A DNA stretch of 44,798 bases from Bacteroidales bacterium (GTDB lineage: Bacteria > Bacteroidota > Bacteroidia > Bacteroidales > UBA7960): contig SLSZ01000135.1 of the NCBI GenBank assembly GCA_007130125.1, positions 1 to 44,798 on the forward strand, read 5' to 3'. Within the stretch, counting starts at the first letter, position 1; every line of letters begins with the position of its first letter. Position numbers and translations under genes: made by a program. This document shows positions 9,423 through 18,758 of this stretch, piece after piece. The notes under the pieces are model-generated. The model ran no database searches. It was not told the origin of the DNA and saw only the letters and a list, made by a program, of their open reading frames with translations.

Positions 9423-11000
9423 ATGGCAATACAAGAAAAAATAAAAGATAAAAGCACAGAGCATAAAGTAATTCTTCGTAATCTGACCAAAGAGGATTAT
9501 GATACGCTGATAAAATCAATGGATGAGGCTTATGGGGCAATTGATGCTGAAGTTTGGCAAAAGCGGGAGATAAACAGGCTTTTAAAGTTGTTTCCCGAAG
9601 GACAGATATGTATAGAGATAGATAATCAAGTGATAGCCGTTGCTTTATCAATTATTGTTAATTACAAAAAATTTGGTGATAATCATACTTATGCTAAGAT
9701 CACCGGAAATGAGACATTTAATACTCATGATCCTGATGGCGATGTTTTATATGGGATTGATGTTTTTGTTCATCCCGAATACCAGGGTATGCGTTTGGGT
9801 CGTCGACTGTATGATGCCCGCAAGGAATTATGCGAAAATCTTAATCTTAAAAGTATTGTTGCCGGCGGAAGAATACCTGGATATAAGGATTATGCTGATT
9901 CCCTGACGCCAAAACAGTATATCGAGAAAGTAAAAATGAAAGAGATACTTGACCCTATTCTTTCATTCCAGCTTTCCAATGACTTCCACGTTAAGAAGAT
10001 TTTAAGGAACTATCTGCCTTACGATAATGAGTCGAAGACTTATGCTACATTATTGGAGTGGAATAATATATATTATGAAGAAAAAGAAGAGCTTATCGGT
10101 GGGAGGCAGGCCGTGGTGAGGATTGGATTGGCACAATGGCAGATGCGCAGTGTTTCTTCTTTCGAGGCGCTGCTTGAGCAAGTGGAGTTTTTTGTTGACT
10201 CTGTCAGCTCATACCAGTCCGACTTTTTGTTATTGCCTGAGTATTTTAATGCACCTCTGATGGCTGAATTTAATCACCTATCAGAAGCCGAAGCATTGCG
10301 GGGATTAGCCGAATACACCGAACCATTGAGAGAAAAGTTCGTAGAGTTTGCTATTTCATACAACATAAATATAATACTTGGCAGTTTGCCAATTTGTGAA
10401 GAAGATAAGCTGTATAATGTTTCTTATTTATGCAGGCGTGATGGCACATGGGATAATCAATATAAAATTCATCCTACACCTGATGAGGTTTCCAGCTTTG
10501 GTATGCGTGGAGGGAACGCTTTAAAGGTTTTTGAAACCGATGCCGGAAAAATAGGAATACTTATCTGCTATGATGTTGAATTTCCGGAACTTTCCAGAAT
10601 ATTAGCCGATAATGGCATGGATATACTTTTTGTGCCGTTCCTTACAGATACCCAAAATGGGTTCAACAGGGTGAGAATTTGTTCTCAAGCCAGGGCAATA
10701 GAAAATGAATGTTATGTGGTAATAGCCGGATCGGTTGGAAACCTGCCCAGGGTTAAAAATATGCGTATTCAGTTTGCACAGTCAGCAGTTTTTTCACCTT
10801 CAGATTTTGCTTTTCCTAATAATGCAATTGTTGCTGAAACCACACCAAACACTGAAATGACACTGCTGGCTGATGTTGACCTTGACTTACTTAAAGAATT
10901 GCATAATATGGGAAGTGTAAGAAACCTTAAAGACCGACGCACTGACCTGTATTCACTTAAATGGAAAAAGAGCCAGGCATTGGCAAAAAACAATAAATAA
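9423..11000 (+). CDS. GNAT N-acetyltransferase / carbon-nitrogen hydrolase (nitrilase superfamily) fusion
   Basis: GNAT part 'VHPEYQGMRLGRRLYDARKELC'; nitrilase part with Glu (LLPEYFN), Lys (YKIHPTPDE), Cys (GILICYDVEFPE). ORF track start 9390; ATG 9423 preferred. Confidence 0.9.
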   Translation: MAIQEKIKDKSTEHKVILRNLTKEDYDTLIKSMDEAYGAIDAEVWQKREINRLLKLFPEGQICIEIDNQVIAVALSIIVNYKKFGDNHTYAKITGNETFNTHDPDGDVLYGIDVFVHPEYQGMRLGRRLYDARKELCENLNLKSIVAGGRIPGYKDYADSLTPKQYIEKVKMKEILDPILSFQLSNDFHVKKILRNYLPYDNESKTYATLLEWNNIYYEEKEELIGGRQAVVRIGLAQWQMRSVSSFEALLEQVEFFVDSVSSYQSDFLLLPEYFNAPLMAEFNHLSEAEALRGLAEYTEPLREKFVEFAISYNINIILGSLPICEEDKLYNVSYLCRRDGTWDNQYKIHPTPDEVSSFGMRGGNALKVFETDAGKIGILICYDVEFPELSRILADNGMDILFVPFLTDTQNGFNRVRICSQARAIENECYVVIAGSVGNLPRVKNMRIQFAQSAVFSPSDFAFPNNAIVAETTPNTEMTLLADVDLDLLKELHNMGSVRNLKDRRTDLYSLKWKKSQALAKNNK

Positions 11001-11016
11001 TTTTTAAGTTTTCTGT

Positions 11017-11859
11017 ATGCAAAATATAAAATTCCCGGCAATAGTCATGCTGCTTTCTCTCATTTGTTTGAATACATTGTCTGCCTTTGAACCCAACCAG
11101 AAGGACCTGTTGGATAATGAAAAGGTTAAAATTCGTAATATATACTATAAAGTTGACCAGGGTGTTTCAGCAGGCAGATTGCTGGATCAGAAAATGTCAA
11201 ACCTTCATTATACCGGATTCGGTGGTGTATTGAATTTTGGTAGAAGGGCAGTGACACCAAACTACATCGCCGAGTGGAACTTTCTAAGAGTAAATTTTAA
11301 TTATTTGAACCCGGGGCATGGTGCAACAGATGTTTATCAACCTACAGTGGGGTTAAGGTATTTGCACTTACGCAATTTGAACGAACTGGGAGTATTTCAG
11401 GTTCATGCCGGGTTGCAGGCCAACTTATTTGCAGATGTTCGTATTGCATCCAGGCTGGGAAATTCATTTTTGTATGCTGATATTATAAGCGAAGTAAGGC
11501 CCCAGGCTAAGTTTTCCACAAGCTTTCATCTGCTGCGACAGTGGAATTTTGATTTTTCTATTGCTGTTTCATTGATAGGTGTTGGCTATAGATTCCCTGA
11601 ATATGGTACCAGCTTTATGTTGTCTGAAGATGGCGGAGCTGCTTTTAGTTTTAGTGAAGTGCATATTCTGAAACCCTCAAATTTTGGCCATTTTACCACA
11701 GGCATATTTTTGAGTGAATCTTTTGGAGATGTACTAAATCCAAACCGGTTCAGAATAGGTTATGTATGGGATTACTACTCAATGAAAGGGAATCATGAAT
11801 TAAATGTTAATAATGCTGTACATCAACTGGTTTTGGAATTTTACTTTAAAGTAAACTGA
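11017..11859 (+). CDS. Putative secreted/outer-membrane beta-barrel hypothetical protein
   Basis: Signal peptide, alternating beta-strand pattern, C-terminal VLEFYFKVN. Confidence 0.6.
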   Translation: MQNIKFPAIVMLLSLICLNTLSAFEPNQKDLLDNEKVKIRNIYYKVDQGVSAGRLLDQKMSNLHYTGFGGVLNFGRRAVTPNYIAEWNFLRVNFNYLNPGHGATDVYQPTVGLRYLHLRNLNELGVFQVHAGLQANLFADVRIASRLGNSFLYADIISEVRPQAKFSTSFHLLRQWNFDFSIAVSLIGVGYRFPEYGTSFMLSEDGGAAFSFSEVHILKPSNFGHFTTGIFLSESFGDVLNPNRFRIGYVWDYYSMKGNHELNVNNAVHQLVLEFYFKVN

Positions 11860-11902
11860 TTATATGAAATGACAAAACATTAAAAAAATTAAAGTCTGTC
11901 AT

Positions 11903-12937
11903 ATGCCAACAGGAAACTATTTTAGGATTAAAACAAAAAACATTATTGCAATTATAGTCATATTGATTTTTGTTTGTTCATGTGAAAAAATATTCATGGA
12001 GCCTGATGCAAAATCCGATCCGGAAAGTATATTCGAAGAGATATGGACCTTTGCTGACCGTCATTATTCGTTTTTTGAATATAAGGATGTTGACTGGGAT
12101 GAAGTTTATCTAAGATACAGGCCTGAAGTTCACCAAGATATGGGTGATATTGAATTGTTTGATCTTTGTGCAGACATGCTATATGAACTTAAAGATGGCC
12201 ATGTTAACCTTTTGAGCTCATTCGACCGTTCAAGGAACTGGGAGTGGTATTTAAACAGCCCGGAGAACTTTTATTATTCAATAATAGAAAGGCATTATTT
12301 TGATGGCAGACAAAGATATATCGGTCCATTGCAGTATTTAAACATGGGTGACATTGTTTATGTTTACTATGGAAGTTTTGCAAATACAATCAGCAAAAGT
12401 GATTTGGATATTTTAATTTCCAATCTTAAAGGTAAAAAGGGATTAATATTTGATGTCAGGAATAACGGTGGTGGTGATCCTGAAAATGCCAGAAAACTGG
12501 CAGGTCGTTTTACCAACTCCACCAGTTATGCCGGTGATAACTGGATAAAAACCGGCCCGGGTCATGATGATTTTCGTACGCAGAGGGTGAATATTGAACC
12601 CTACGATGGCGAGCGATATACAGGTAAAGTTGTATTGCTTACAAATCGCAAGAGTTATAGTGCAACAACTTATTTTGCTCAATATATGAGGGCTTTAAAC
12701 AATGTCACACTGGTAGGTGATACTACGGGTGGCGGCGGCGGGTTGCCTGCATTCAGGGATTTGCCCAACGGCTGGCTTCTCAGGGTTTCCAGCTCACGCT
12801 TCTATGCTCATGACGGGTTAAATATTGAAAGTGGAATACCGCCCGATATTCAAATTGATATTAATGAAGAAGAAGCATTCGCTCACGGTGTTGATTCTAT
12901 TATCGAAAAAGCTATTGAGGTTATTATGGAGGAATAG
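11903..12937 (+). CDS. S41 family (tail-specific protease-like) lipoprotein peptidase
   Basis: Lipobox FVCSCEK; 'LKGKKGLIFDVRNNGGG', 'VVLLTNRKSYSATTYFAQYM' (catalytic Ser region), 'LVGDTTGGGGGLP'. Confidence 0.85.
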   Translation: MPTGNYFRIKTKNIIAIIVILIFVCSCEKIFMEPDAKSDPESIFEEIWTFADRHYSFFEYKDVDWDEVYLRYRPEVHQDMGDIELFDLCADMLYELKDGHVNLLSSFDRSRNWEWYLNSPENFYYSIIERHYFDGRQRYIGPLQYLNMGDIVYVYYGSFANTISKSDLDILISNLKGKKGLIFDVRNNGGGDPENARKLAGRFTNSTSYAGDNWIKTGPGHDDFRTQRVNIEPYDGERYTGKVVLLTNRKSYSATTYFAQYMRALNNVTLVGDTTGGGGGLPAFRDLPNGWLLRVSSSRFYAHDGLNIESGIPPDIQIDINEEEAFAHGVDSIIEKAIEVIMEE

Positions 12938-12955
12938 CCTTTATTAAATTTAAAT

Positions 12956-12994
12956 AAAAAAGAGGGCAGTAGTATTTATATTGCCCTCTTTTTT
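12956..12994. terminator. Bidirectional intrinsic terminator between convergent genes
   Basis: AAAAAAGAGGGCA (12956-12968) / TGCCCTCTTTTTT (12982-12994), perfect 13-bp arms, 13-nt loop, A-tract/T-tract flanks. Confidence 0.9.
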
Positions 12995-13023
12995 TAATAA
13001 ACCTGTTCTAGAATAGTGTTAAT

Positions 13024-14724
13024 TTATTCAGATTCAACATCCATTGTTTCTTCTTCTCTTCTTGCATCGTCAACACTATCCAACACATAAGTGTCTTCAG
13101 AAAGTTCATCAGCTTTCTCTTCCTGTTCAATGACTTGCTGTGTTGCAGGTTTGTCATTGCCTTCCTCATAATATATAGGGCCTTCAATACCTAATGGTAT
13201 TCCAAGCCATACCCACAATATAAACTTAGGTATCCTTGCTATCATAAAGGCTATGGCATACGGTATCATCATTGAGATGAGCGTACCAATACCTGCTGTC
13301 TTGTCATACTTTTGAACAAACACTATTACCAGTGGGAAGTATGGCAACAGGGGTGTGAGAATGTTTGAATAAGAGTCACCTATACGGTATGCAGCCTGTG
13401 TTAGCTCAGGTGAATAACCCATAAGCATTAGCATCGGCACAAAAATAGGCGCGAGTAATGCCCACTTTGCTGAAGCACTTCCCATAATTAGGTTAACAAA
13501 TGAAGAGACAATAATGAATGCTATCAGCAAGGGTATTCCCGTAAAGCCAATTGCCGTGAGGCCTTCAGAGCCTTTCACGGCAAGTATACTTCCCAGGTTG
13601 GACCAGTTGAAATAAGCTACAAATTGCGCTGCAACAAATGCTATTACAATATATAAACCCATTGTTGACATCGACTTTGCAGTCATCTCAGATACATCTT
13701 TATCACTTTTGATAGTTTTAGCAATAAGGCCGTAAACCAAACCTGCTATAAAGAATATTATAAGCATTATTGGTACAATAGAGTCGTAAAACGGCCTGAA
13801 ACTATTTTTGCCTAAGTTTTCATCAAAAGCCCCACGTAATAGTCCATCAGAAGGAACTACGGCAATAGCAACGAGAATAAGGACAAATACTATTGATGCA
13901 ACTGACCATTTCAGAGCTTTACGCTCCAATGGAGTAATTTCATTTGATGCTTCATCTGCAAGTGATTTTCCTTCCGGCCTGTAATCACCAAGTCGTGGCA
14001 CAACGATTTTTTCAGTAACCCATGTTCCGGCAATACCAACCAGCGGCACGGCAGCGGCCATTACAAAATAGTTTGAAAGCGGGTTAACCGTGTAATCGGG
14101 GTTAATAATGTTTGATGCAGGTTCAGTAAAAGCAGCCAGCATAGGATCTAAGCCTGTAGGCAGCACATTGGCACCAAAGCCTCCCGAAACACCCGCAAAC
14201 GCAGCAGCAATTCCGGCAACAGGGTGCCTCCCCATACCCAAAAACAGAGTTGCTCCTATTGGAATCAGTATAACATAGCCGGCATCTACAGCTACAGAGC
14301 TAAGCATACCGCCAACAACTATTGAAAAAGTAACCAACTGTTTTGGTACTTTAGATATAAAGAGCTTAAGTGCAACGTTTATCATTCCGGTATGTTCTGC
14401 AACTCCAATACCAAGCATTACAACCAGCACCAGCCCAAGGGGCGGGAATGTTGCAAAAACCTCTACCATCTCAGTGAAAACCCGCTGAAGGCCATCTTTG
14501 GTGAGCAGGTTCTCAACTACAATATATTCTGCAGAAACACCTGTGTCGCCACCTGTGCCGGGCCTTAACACACTTACTCCGCTGAATATCCATGATAACA
14601 ATAACACAACTCCCATCAAAATAGCAAACAAAGTTACAGGCTGCGGTAACTTATTGCCGATAACCTCTATCTTGTCCAGTATTTTCTTAAAAGTACCATT
14701 ACTTTTTGTTTTATCGTTCGTCAT
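13024..14724 (-). CDS. AbgT family transporter
   Basis: Multiple TM helices; 'NKLPQPVTLFAILMGVVLLLSWI', 'EMVEVFATFPPLGLVLVVMLGIGVAEHTGMI', 'MGSASAKWALLAPIFVPMLMLMGYSPELTQAAYRIGDSYSN' typical of AbgT. Confidence 0.93.
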   Translation of the reverse strand: MTNDKTKSNGTFKKILDKIEVIGNKLPQPVTLFAILMGVVLLLSWIFSGVSVLRPGTGGDTGVSAEYIVVENLLTKDGLQRVFTEMVEVFATFPPLGLVLVVMLGIGVAEHTGMINVALKLFISKVPKQLVTFSIVVGGMLSSVAVDAGYVILIPIGATLFLGMGRHPVAGIAAAFAGVSGGFGANVLPTGLDPMLAAFTEPASNIINPDYTVNPLSNYFVMAAAVPLVGIAGTWVTEKIVVPRLGDYRPEGKSLADEASNEITPLERKALKWSVASIVFVLILVAIAVVPSDGLLRGAFDENLGKNSFRPFYDSIVPIMLIIFFIAGLVYGLIAKTIKSDKDVSEMTAKSMSTMGLYIVIAFVAAQFVAYFNWSNLGSILAVKGSEGLTAIGFTGIPLLIAFIIVSSFVNLIMGSASAKWALLAPIFVPMLMLMGYSPELTQAAYRIGDSYSNILTPLLPYFPLVIVFVQKYDKTAGIGTLISMMIPYAIAFMIARIPKFILWVWLGIPLGIEGPIYYEEGNDKPATQQVIEQEEKADELSEDTYVLDSVDDARREEETMDVESE

Positions 14725-15082
14725 AAGAATACTATTTTACAGTTATTTATTTTTATTAAACTTGAAAATTCATTTTTATGAAAAAGATCATAAAGCCCAA
14801 AATAAATGGCTTTTTAAATAATATTGGAAATCTTGGTTATTTTTATAAAAACCTAATAAAAAGTCAAAGGGTTTTAAAATAATTCGCCAAAAATAAGTTT
14901 AATAACCTATACTGCAAAAAAAAATTATCACAATTACAGAATTTAACATAGATAAAGTGTTCGCCGGCATGTTGTTTTCCTTTATTGTAAGCTTTTTCAA
15001 GGAGGTTAAAGCCAAATAAATATTTTTGAAATAAAAGGGTGCAATATTGATTTTGTGGTTGATGTGAGGATAAAATTTCCCG

Positions 15083-17155
15083 TCATCTTATAATATGGAC
15101 TACACCATGCATGCTACGTTCAACACCCAAACGTTCGTAAGTGAGCACATAATAATATACTCCATCCGGGGCACCGTTACCATCCCACCAGTTATCGTAA
15201 TAATCGGAATGTTCGAACACCTTTTTTCCCCACCTGTTGTAGATGATTATATGTGCCCTGTCGTAGTGTTCAAGGTTGATAATTTCAAAGTAGTCATTTA
15301 TTCCATCAAAGTTTGGAGTAAAAACATTTGGTATTTCGAGTTCGCAGTTCTGCTCTGTAATTTCTTTTTCTATATATGCTGTACACCCAATAATTGTATC
15401 AGTGATTGCAACAGTATACATTCCTGTTTCTTTTGCCATTATGGTATCATGTGTTCTGTTGGGTTGAATGATGTCGTTTATCTCCCATTGGTAAATCCAG
15501 TTGTAATCGTCGTCATTTACCGGATGAACGGTAAGCAGGGTAGAATCACCTTCGCAAAACGGCAACTCCAGCTCTGATATAATTTCTGCGTTTGGAATTG
15601 GCAAAATATTCACAGTTACTATGGTATCATAGGTGCAATTAAAATTGTCAGTCACTTCAAATTTAAATTCATATTCACCCTCTTCATCTTTTGAAGCCAG
15701 GGCAGGGTTTCCTTCCAAAGGATTTCCGTTATCGTACCATGTTTGACTAACTATTTCGGGTGTAAAAATAAGCGAATCGGGGTATATATCATTATTGAAC
15801 AACAGGCTCCAACCCGACATGTAGCCATTTTCCCCGGGGGTGTTGTCGGTAACGGTAAGTGTCCAGGCGCCATTTAGCGGGCATCCGCCAAGGTTATCCG
15901 GTGATTCATAAAAAGTATATGAGCCTTCAGGAAGATAGGTGGCCGGATAAAAGTTTCCAAATTGGTCATAATATTCATGGCTTTCCGGTGTTGTTTCACT
16001 CATTAGTCCGTATTCTGCTATTTCGGAAAGTGTGAAACAATACTCATACCCAACCCCGGGAGCATCAATATGGTCAACTGCTACCGGTTCTCCAAGGTTT
16101 GCAGGAGAATCTTCTTCGCTATCATAATCTTTTATAATTACATCGGATCCATCGGGACATTGCAGTTCAAATCTTAATTGCCTGTAATCTACGTGGTCAA
16201 TAATGAGGCAAATACGGCCAAAATCATCCCCACTTTCCAGGATAGCATCATCTTCAAATACATCAAAATTCAGACTTGATGTATAGGATTCGGTTGTGCC
16301 ATCAGGTATAGGCACAGTATCATGTACGGAGGTAGGAAAGCCTGTCCATGTAGTAGTATTTACAACACCTCCGAGAGTAAAAATTTCTTCGGCGCACACT
16401 GTGTCCAGACCCGGCTTAGTGCCTGCAAAATTTGGGATTGTGCCCACTTGTACGGTCTCATATACTTCTTTCTCACAATCATTAACCGGATCATATACGT
16501 TGATCCTGAATGGGTTTGCACCGGGATCATCAAATATATAATCAAGCGTTGGTCCTGTATGTGTCTGGCCATCATAAAACCACTCATATTGCAGTTGCGC
16601 AGGGTCGAAGTCAATATTATCAGACATATAATATCCTTCGGCAATGAGTGTAGTTGCTCCTGTACCGGGGCAAAGCTTCATTGTTTCAAAGTTGGTTGTT
16701 ACGTCAACTGTGAATAACTCACAAAGTGAATAGCATGCAATTTCAGCCCACCATCCATATCCGTGGTCAGAGGGAGAAGAAGTAAAACGAAAGTGAAGTG
16801 TGTCAGATGAAGGCCAAAGAACTTCACCGGTCAACTCATTTTCTGTGGCTTCAAATAAAAGGGGGGCATCATTGTTCTCACCATCATAAACATATAGATA
16901 ATCACCCGGCCCAAGGTCAAAAAAATCAAATTTCATGGAAAAGTAAGGCTTGTTCTCATCAGAACTATAAAATGTAACCGAGAAATCTTCTTCCGAACCA
17001 TATTGCGTGATAGTATCGCCGCCACTGTCAACAAATGCACCTGAACAAGCAGGTATCATTTGACCGTCGTGTAGATCGATAGGGTATGTAATTTGAGAAT
17101 ATGCTCCTCCGCAACTCAACAATAAAAGCAAAAACAGGGTAATAGAGCGTGTCAT
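15083..17155 (-). CDS. T9SS/gliding-motility-associated C-terminal (CHU_C) protein with CUB-like and P-domain-like regions
   Basis: C-terminus 'ELEIPNVFTPNFDGINDYFEIINLEHYDRAHIIIYNRWGKKVFEH...DGVYYYVLTYERLG...HGVVHIIR' (CHU_C); CUB-like N-terminal region; P-domain-like 'GGCPLNGAWTLTVTDNTPGENGYMSGWSLLFN'. Confidence 0.9.
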   Translation of the reverse strand: MTRSITLFLLLLLSCGGAYSQITYPIDLHDGQMIPACSGAFVDSGGDTITQYGSEEDFSVTFYSSDENKPYFSMKFDFFDLGPGDYLYVYDGENNDAPLLFEATENELTGEVLWPSSDTLHFRFTSSPSDHGYGWWAEIACYSLCELFTVDVTTNFETMKLCPGTGATTLIAEGYYMSDNIDFDPAQLQYEWFYDGQTHTGPTLDYIFDDPGANPFRINVYDPVNDCEKEVYETVQVGTIPNFAGTKPGLDTVCAEEIFTLGGVVNTTTWTGFPTSVHDTVPIPDGTTESYTSSLNFDVFEDDAILESGDDFGRICLIIDHVDYRQLRFELQCPDGSDVIIKDYDSEEDSPANLGEPVAVDHIDAPGVGYEYCFTLSEIAEYGLMSETTPESHEYYDQFGNFYPATYLPEGSYTFYESPDNLGGCPLNGAWTLTVTDNTPGENGYMSGWSLLFNNDIYPDSLIFTPEIVSQTWYDNGNPLEGNPALASKDEEGEYEFKFEVTDNFNCTYDTIVTVNILPIPNAEIISELELPFCEGDSTLLTVHPVNDDDYNWIYQWEINDIIQPNRTHDTIMAKETGMYTVAITDTIIGCTAYIEKEITEQNCELEIPNVFTPNFDGINDYFEIINLEHYDRAHIIIYNRWGKKVFEHSDYYDNWWDGNGAPDGVYYYVLTYERLGVERSMHGVVHIIR

Positions 17156-17297
17156 ACAGGTTTTAGTTCAAATTAATTAGTCATATAACTAAAAATACGT
17201 TAAAAGTTAAGGTTTATTTTGTCAAATAAGAAAAAAGCACAATAATAAAAGTTCAAAATATCAGCCTAAAATAGCTAATCACATAAATATAAACTTG

Positions 17298-17615
17298 TTA
17301 AAGTTTTAATGACTTCTTTAGATTTTCATTTATTAATAACATATCATTTTTATCCACAGATCCAAGTTTGCCTATTACAAGGTCTTTATCAATAGTAGCA
17401 AATTTGTTTAATCTTATTAGTGAAGTTTTTTTAAGTCCATTATTATTAGAAGGTTGAATAATAACATCATAGTCGGTTTGCCACTTTAGTTGAGTGGTTA
17501 TAAAAGAAACGGTTATATCATTTTCAGCACTGATTAAGATTAACGCCGGCCTGTTTCTATTGCCTAAAAGATCTGTAAATGGAAAGGGAATTAATACAAT
17601 GTCTCCTTTTTTCAT
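17298..17615 (-). CDS. PemK/MazF-like toxin
   Basis: 'MKKGDIVLIPFPFTDLLGNRNRPALIL' PemK/MazF N-terminus; overlaps upstream small gene by 4 bp. Confidence 0.8.
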   Translation of the reverse strand: MKKGDIVLIPFPFTDLLGNRNRPALILISAENDITVSFITTQLKWQTDYDVIIQPSNNNGLKKTSLIRLNKFATIDKDLVIGKLGSVDKNDMLLINENLKKSLKL

Positions 17616-17839
17616 CTATACCTTTCTTTAACATCATTTACAGTATATATATCTTCTTCCTCATTAAGGTAATCAAAGGTTTTTGACTCATAAGATAGCT
17701 TTTGCATACCTTCTTGAATAATTTTATCATCTATTTTACTTAAAAGAAATTCAGCAAAGTTGTTAACTTCTTCGATTTTTTTATCGGGCAATTGCATGAT
17801 TTTGCTAATCGTACTTTTTATTAAAACTTCTCTGTTCAT
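17612..17839 (-). CDS. Putative antitoxin (DUF2281-like) of the PemK-type module
   Basis: 75 aa; 'ISKIMQLPDKKIEEVNNFAEFLLSK' DUF2281-like; 4-bp ATGA overlap with the toxin gene. Confidence 0.7.
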   Translation of the reverse strand: MNREVLIKSTISKIMQLPDKKIEEVNNFAEFLLSKIDDKIIQEGMQKLSYESKTFDYLNEEEDIYTVNDVKERYR

Positions 17840-17874
17840 AATTATCTTTTTATCAAAAATACAAAAATAACATA

Positions 17875-18450
17875 TTACTTCAAACTCCGTCCAATCTGAT
17901 ATGCATCACCTACCTTTTTGCCTATTTTCCGGTACTCCCTGGCTCCGCCTATGTATATCAAGGGATTCATAGCTTCAATATCGAAAGAGCCATACTTGCC
18001 GGAGTCCTTTAATTTGTCGGTATCCATGTATACTTCTAATATTTCCCCTATAAAATGGTTTGTAGTACCTACTATTGAAGAATCAACAAGTTTACATTCA
18101 AAGTTCAGAGGGCACTCTTTGATAATAGGAGAGGGGATGTACTTTGATTCTATTTTGGTAAATCCGGTTTTTTCGAATTTATCAACTTCTTTTCCTGATG
18201 TTATGCCACAAAAATCGGCTTCAACCATTTTGTCGACACTGGCAATATTAACTGTGAAATTTTTGTTTTTTAATATCTCATTTCCCGAATACCCTTTGGT
18301 TCCAATAGAAACACCAAGTGTTGGCGGCGAACTGGTAAGCAAAGTTACCCAGGCAATGGTTACAATGTTTGCCTTTTCCATAGTTCCTGTCACTACCAGG
18401 CTGGTGGGCATGGGGAATAATATTTTTTGTGGTCCGAATGAGGTTTTCAT
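17875..18450 (-). CDS. Flavin reductase family protein
   Basis: 'PTSLVVTGTMEKANIVTIAWVTLLTSSPPTLGVSIG', 'FTVNIAS' typical of the DIM6/NTAB flavin reductase family. Confidence 0.85.
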   Translation of the reverse strand: MKTSFGPQKILFPMPTSLVVTGTMEKANIVTIAWVTLLTSSPPTLGVSIGTKGYSGNEILKNKNFTVNIASVDKMVEADFCGITSGKEVDKFEKTGFTKIESKYIPSPIIKECPLNFECKLVDSSIVGTTNHFIGEILEVYMDTDKLKDSGKYGSFDIEAMNPLIYIGGAREYRKIGKKVGDAYQIGRSLK

Positions 18451-18669
18451 AGTAAATGCTTTTTTTGGTTACACATAAGTTAACAAAGCGAAAGTTACAA
18501 AATATTTGACTTATTTGAAAAAGTCAGTTAGAAATATAATATAAAGGTGAAGGCGATTTTATTATTGTGCATATATCAGGCGTTTATTAACTTTACTACA
18601 ACACTTAACTACTCTTAAGTTTGAAAATGATATTACATAACAATACAAAAATAATTCAACAATTAAGCA

Positions 18670-18677
18670 TATTTTTG
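18670..18677 (+). promoter_or_regulatory. Bacteroidetes -7-like element TATTTTTG upstream of the DUF5686 gene
   Basis: TAnnTTTG match in an AT-rich intergenic region 82 bp upstream of ATG 18759. Confidence 0.35.
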
Positions 18678-18758
18678 CACTAAGGCTTAATTTTTGATAA
18701 ACAGATAATAAAAATTTTCCCGGGCATTAATTAAATTATAGTTGATATTCAATTTAAC

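Noticed and set aside
15095-16717. Plus-strand ORFs antisense to the CHU_C protein
   Set aside because: Cys/Ile/Val-rich shadow ORFs; the minus-strand frame has CUB, P-domain and CHU_C signatures.
17918-18478. 186-aa plus-strand ORF
   Set aside because: Antisense to the flavin reductase gene, which has clear family motifs.
18670-18677. Full promoter call with -33 element
   Set aside because: Only the -7-like TATTTTTG is visible; no TTTG at the expected spacing, so kept as a low-confidence element only.
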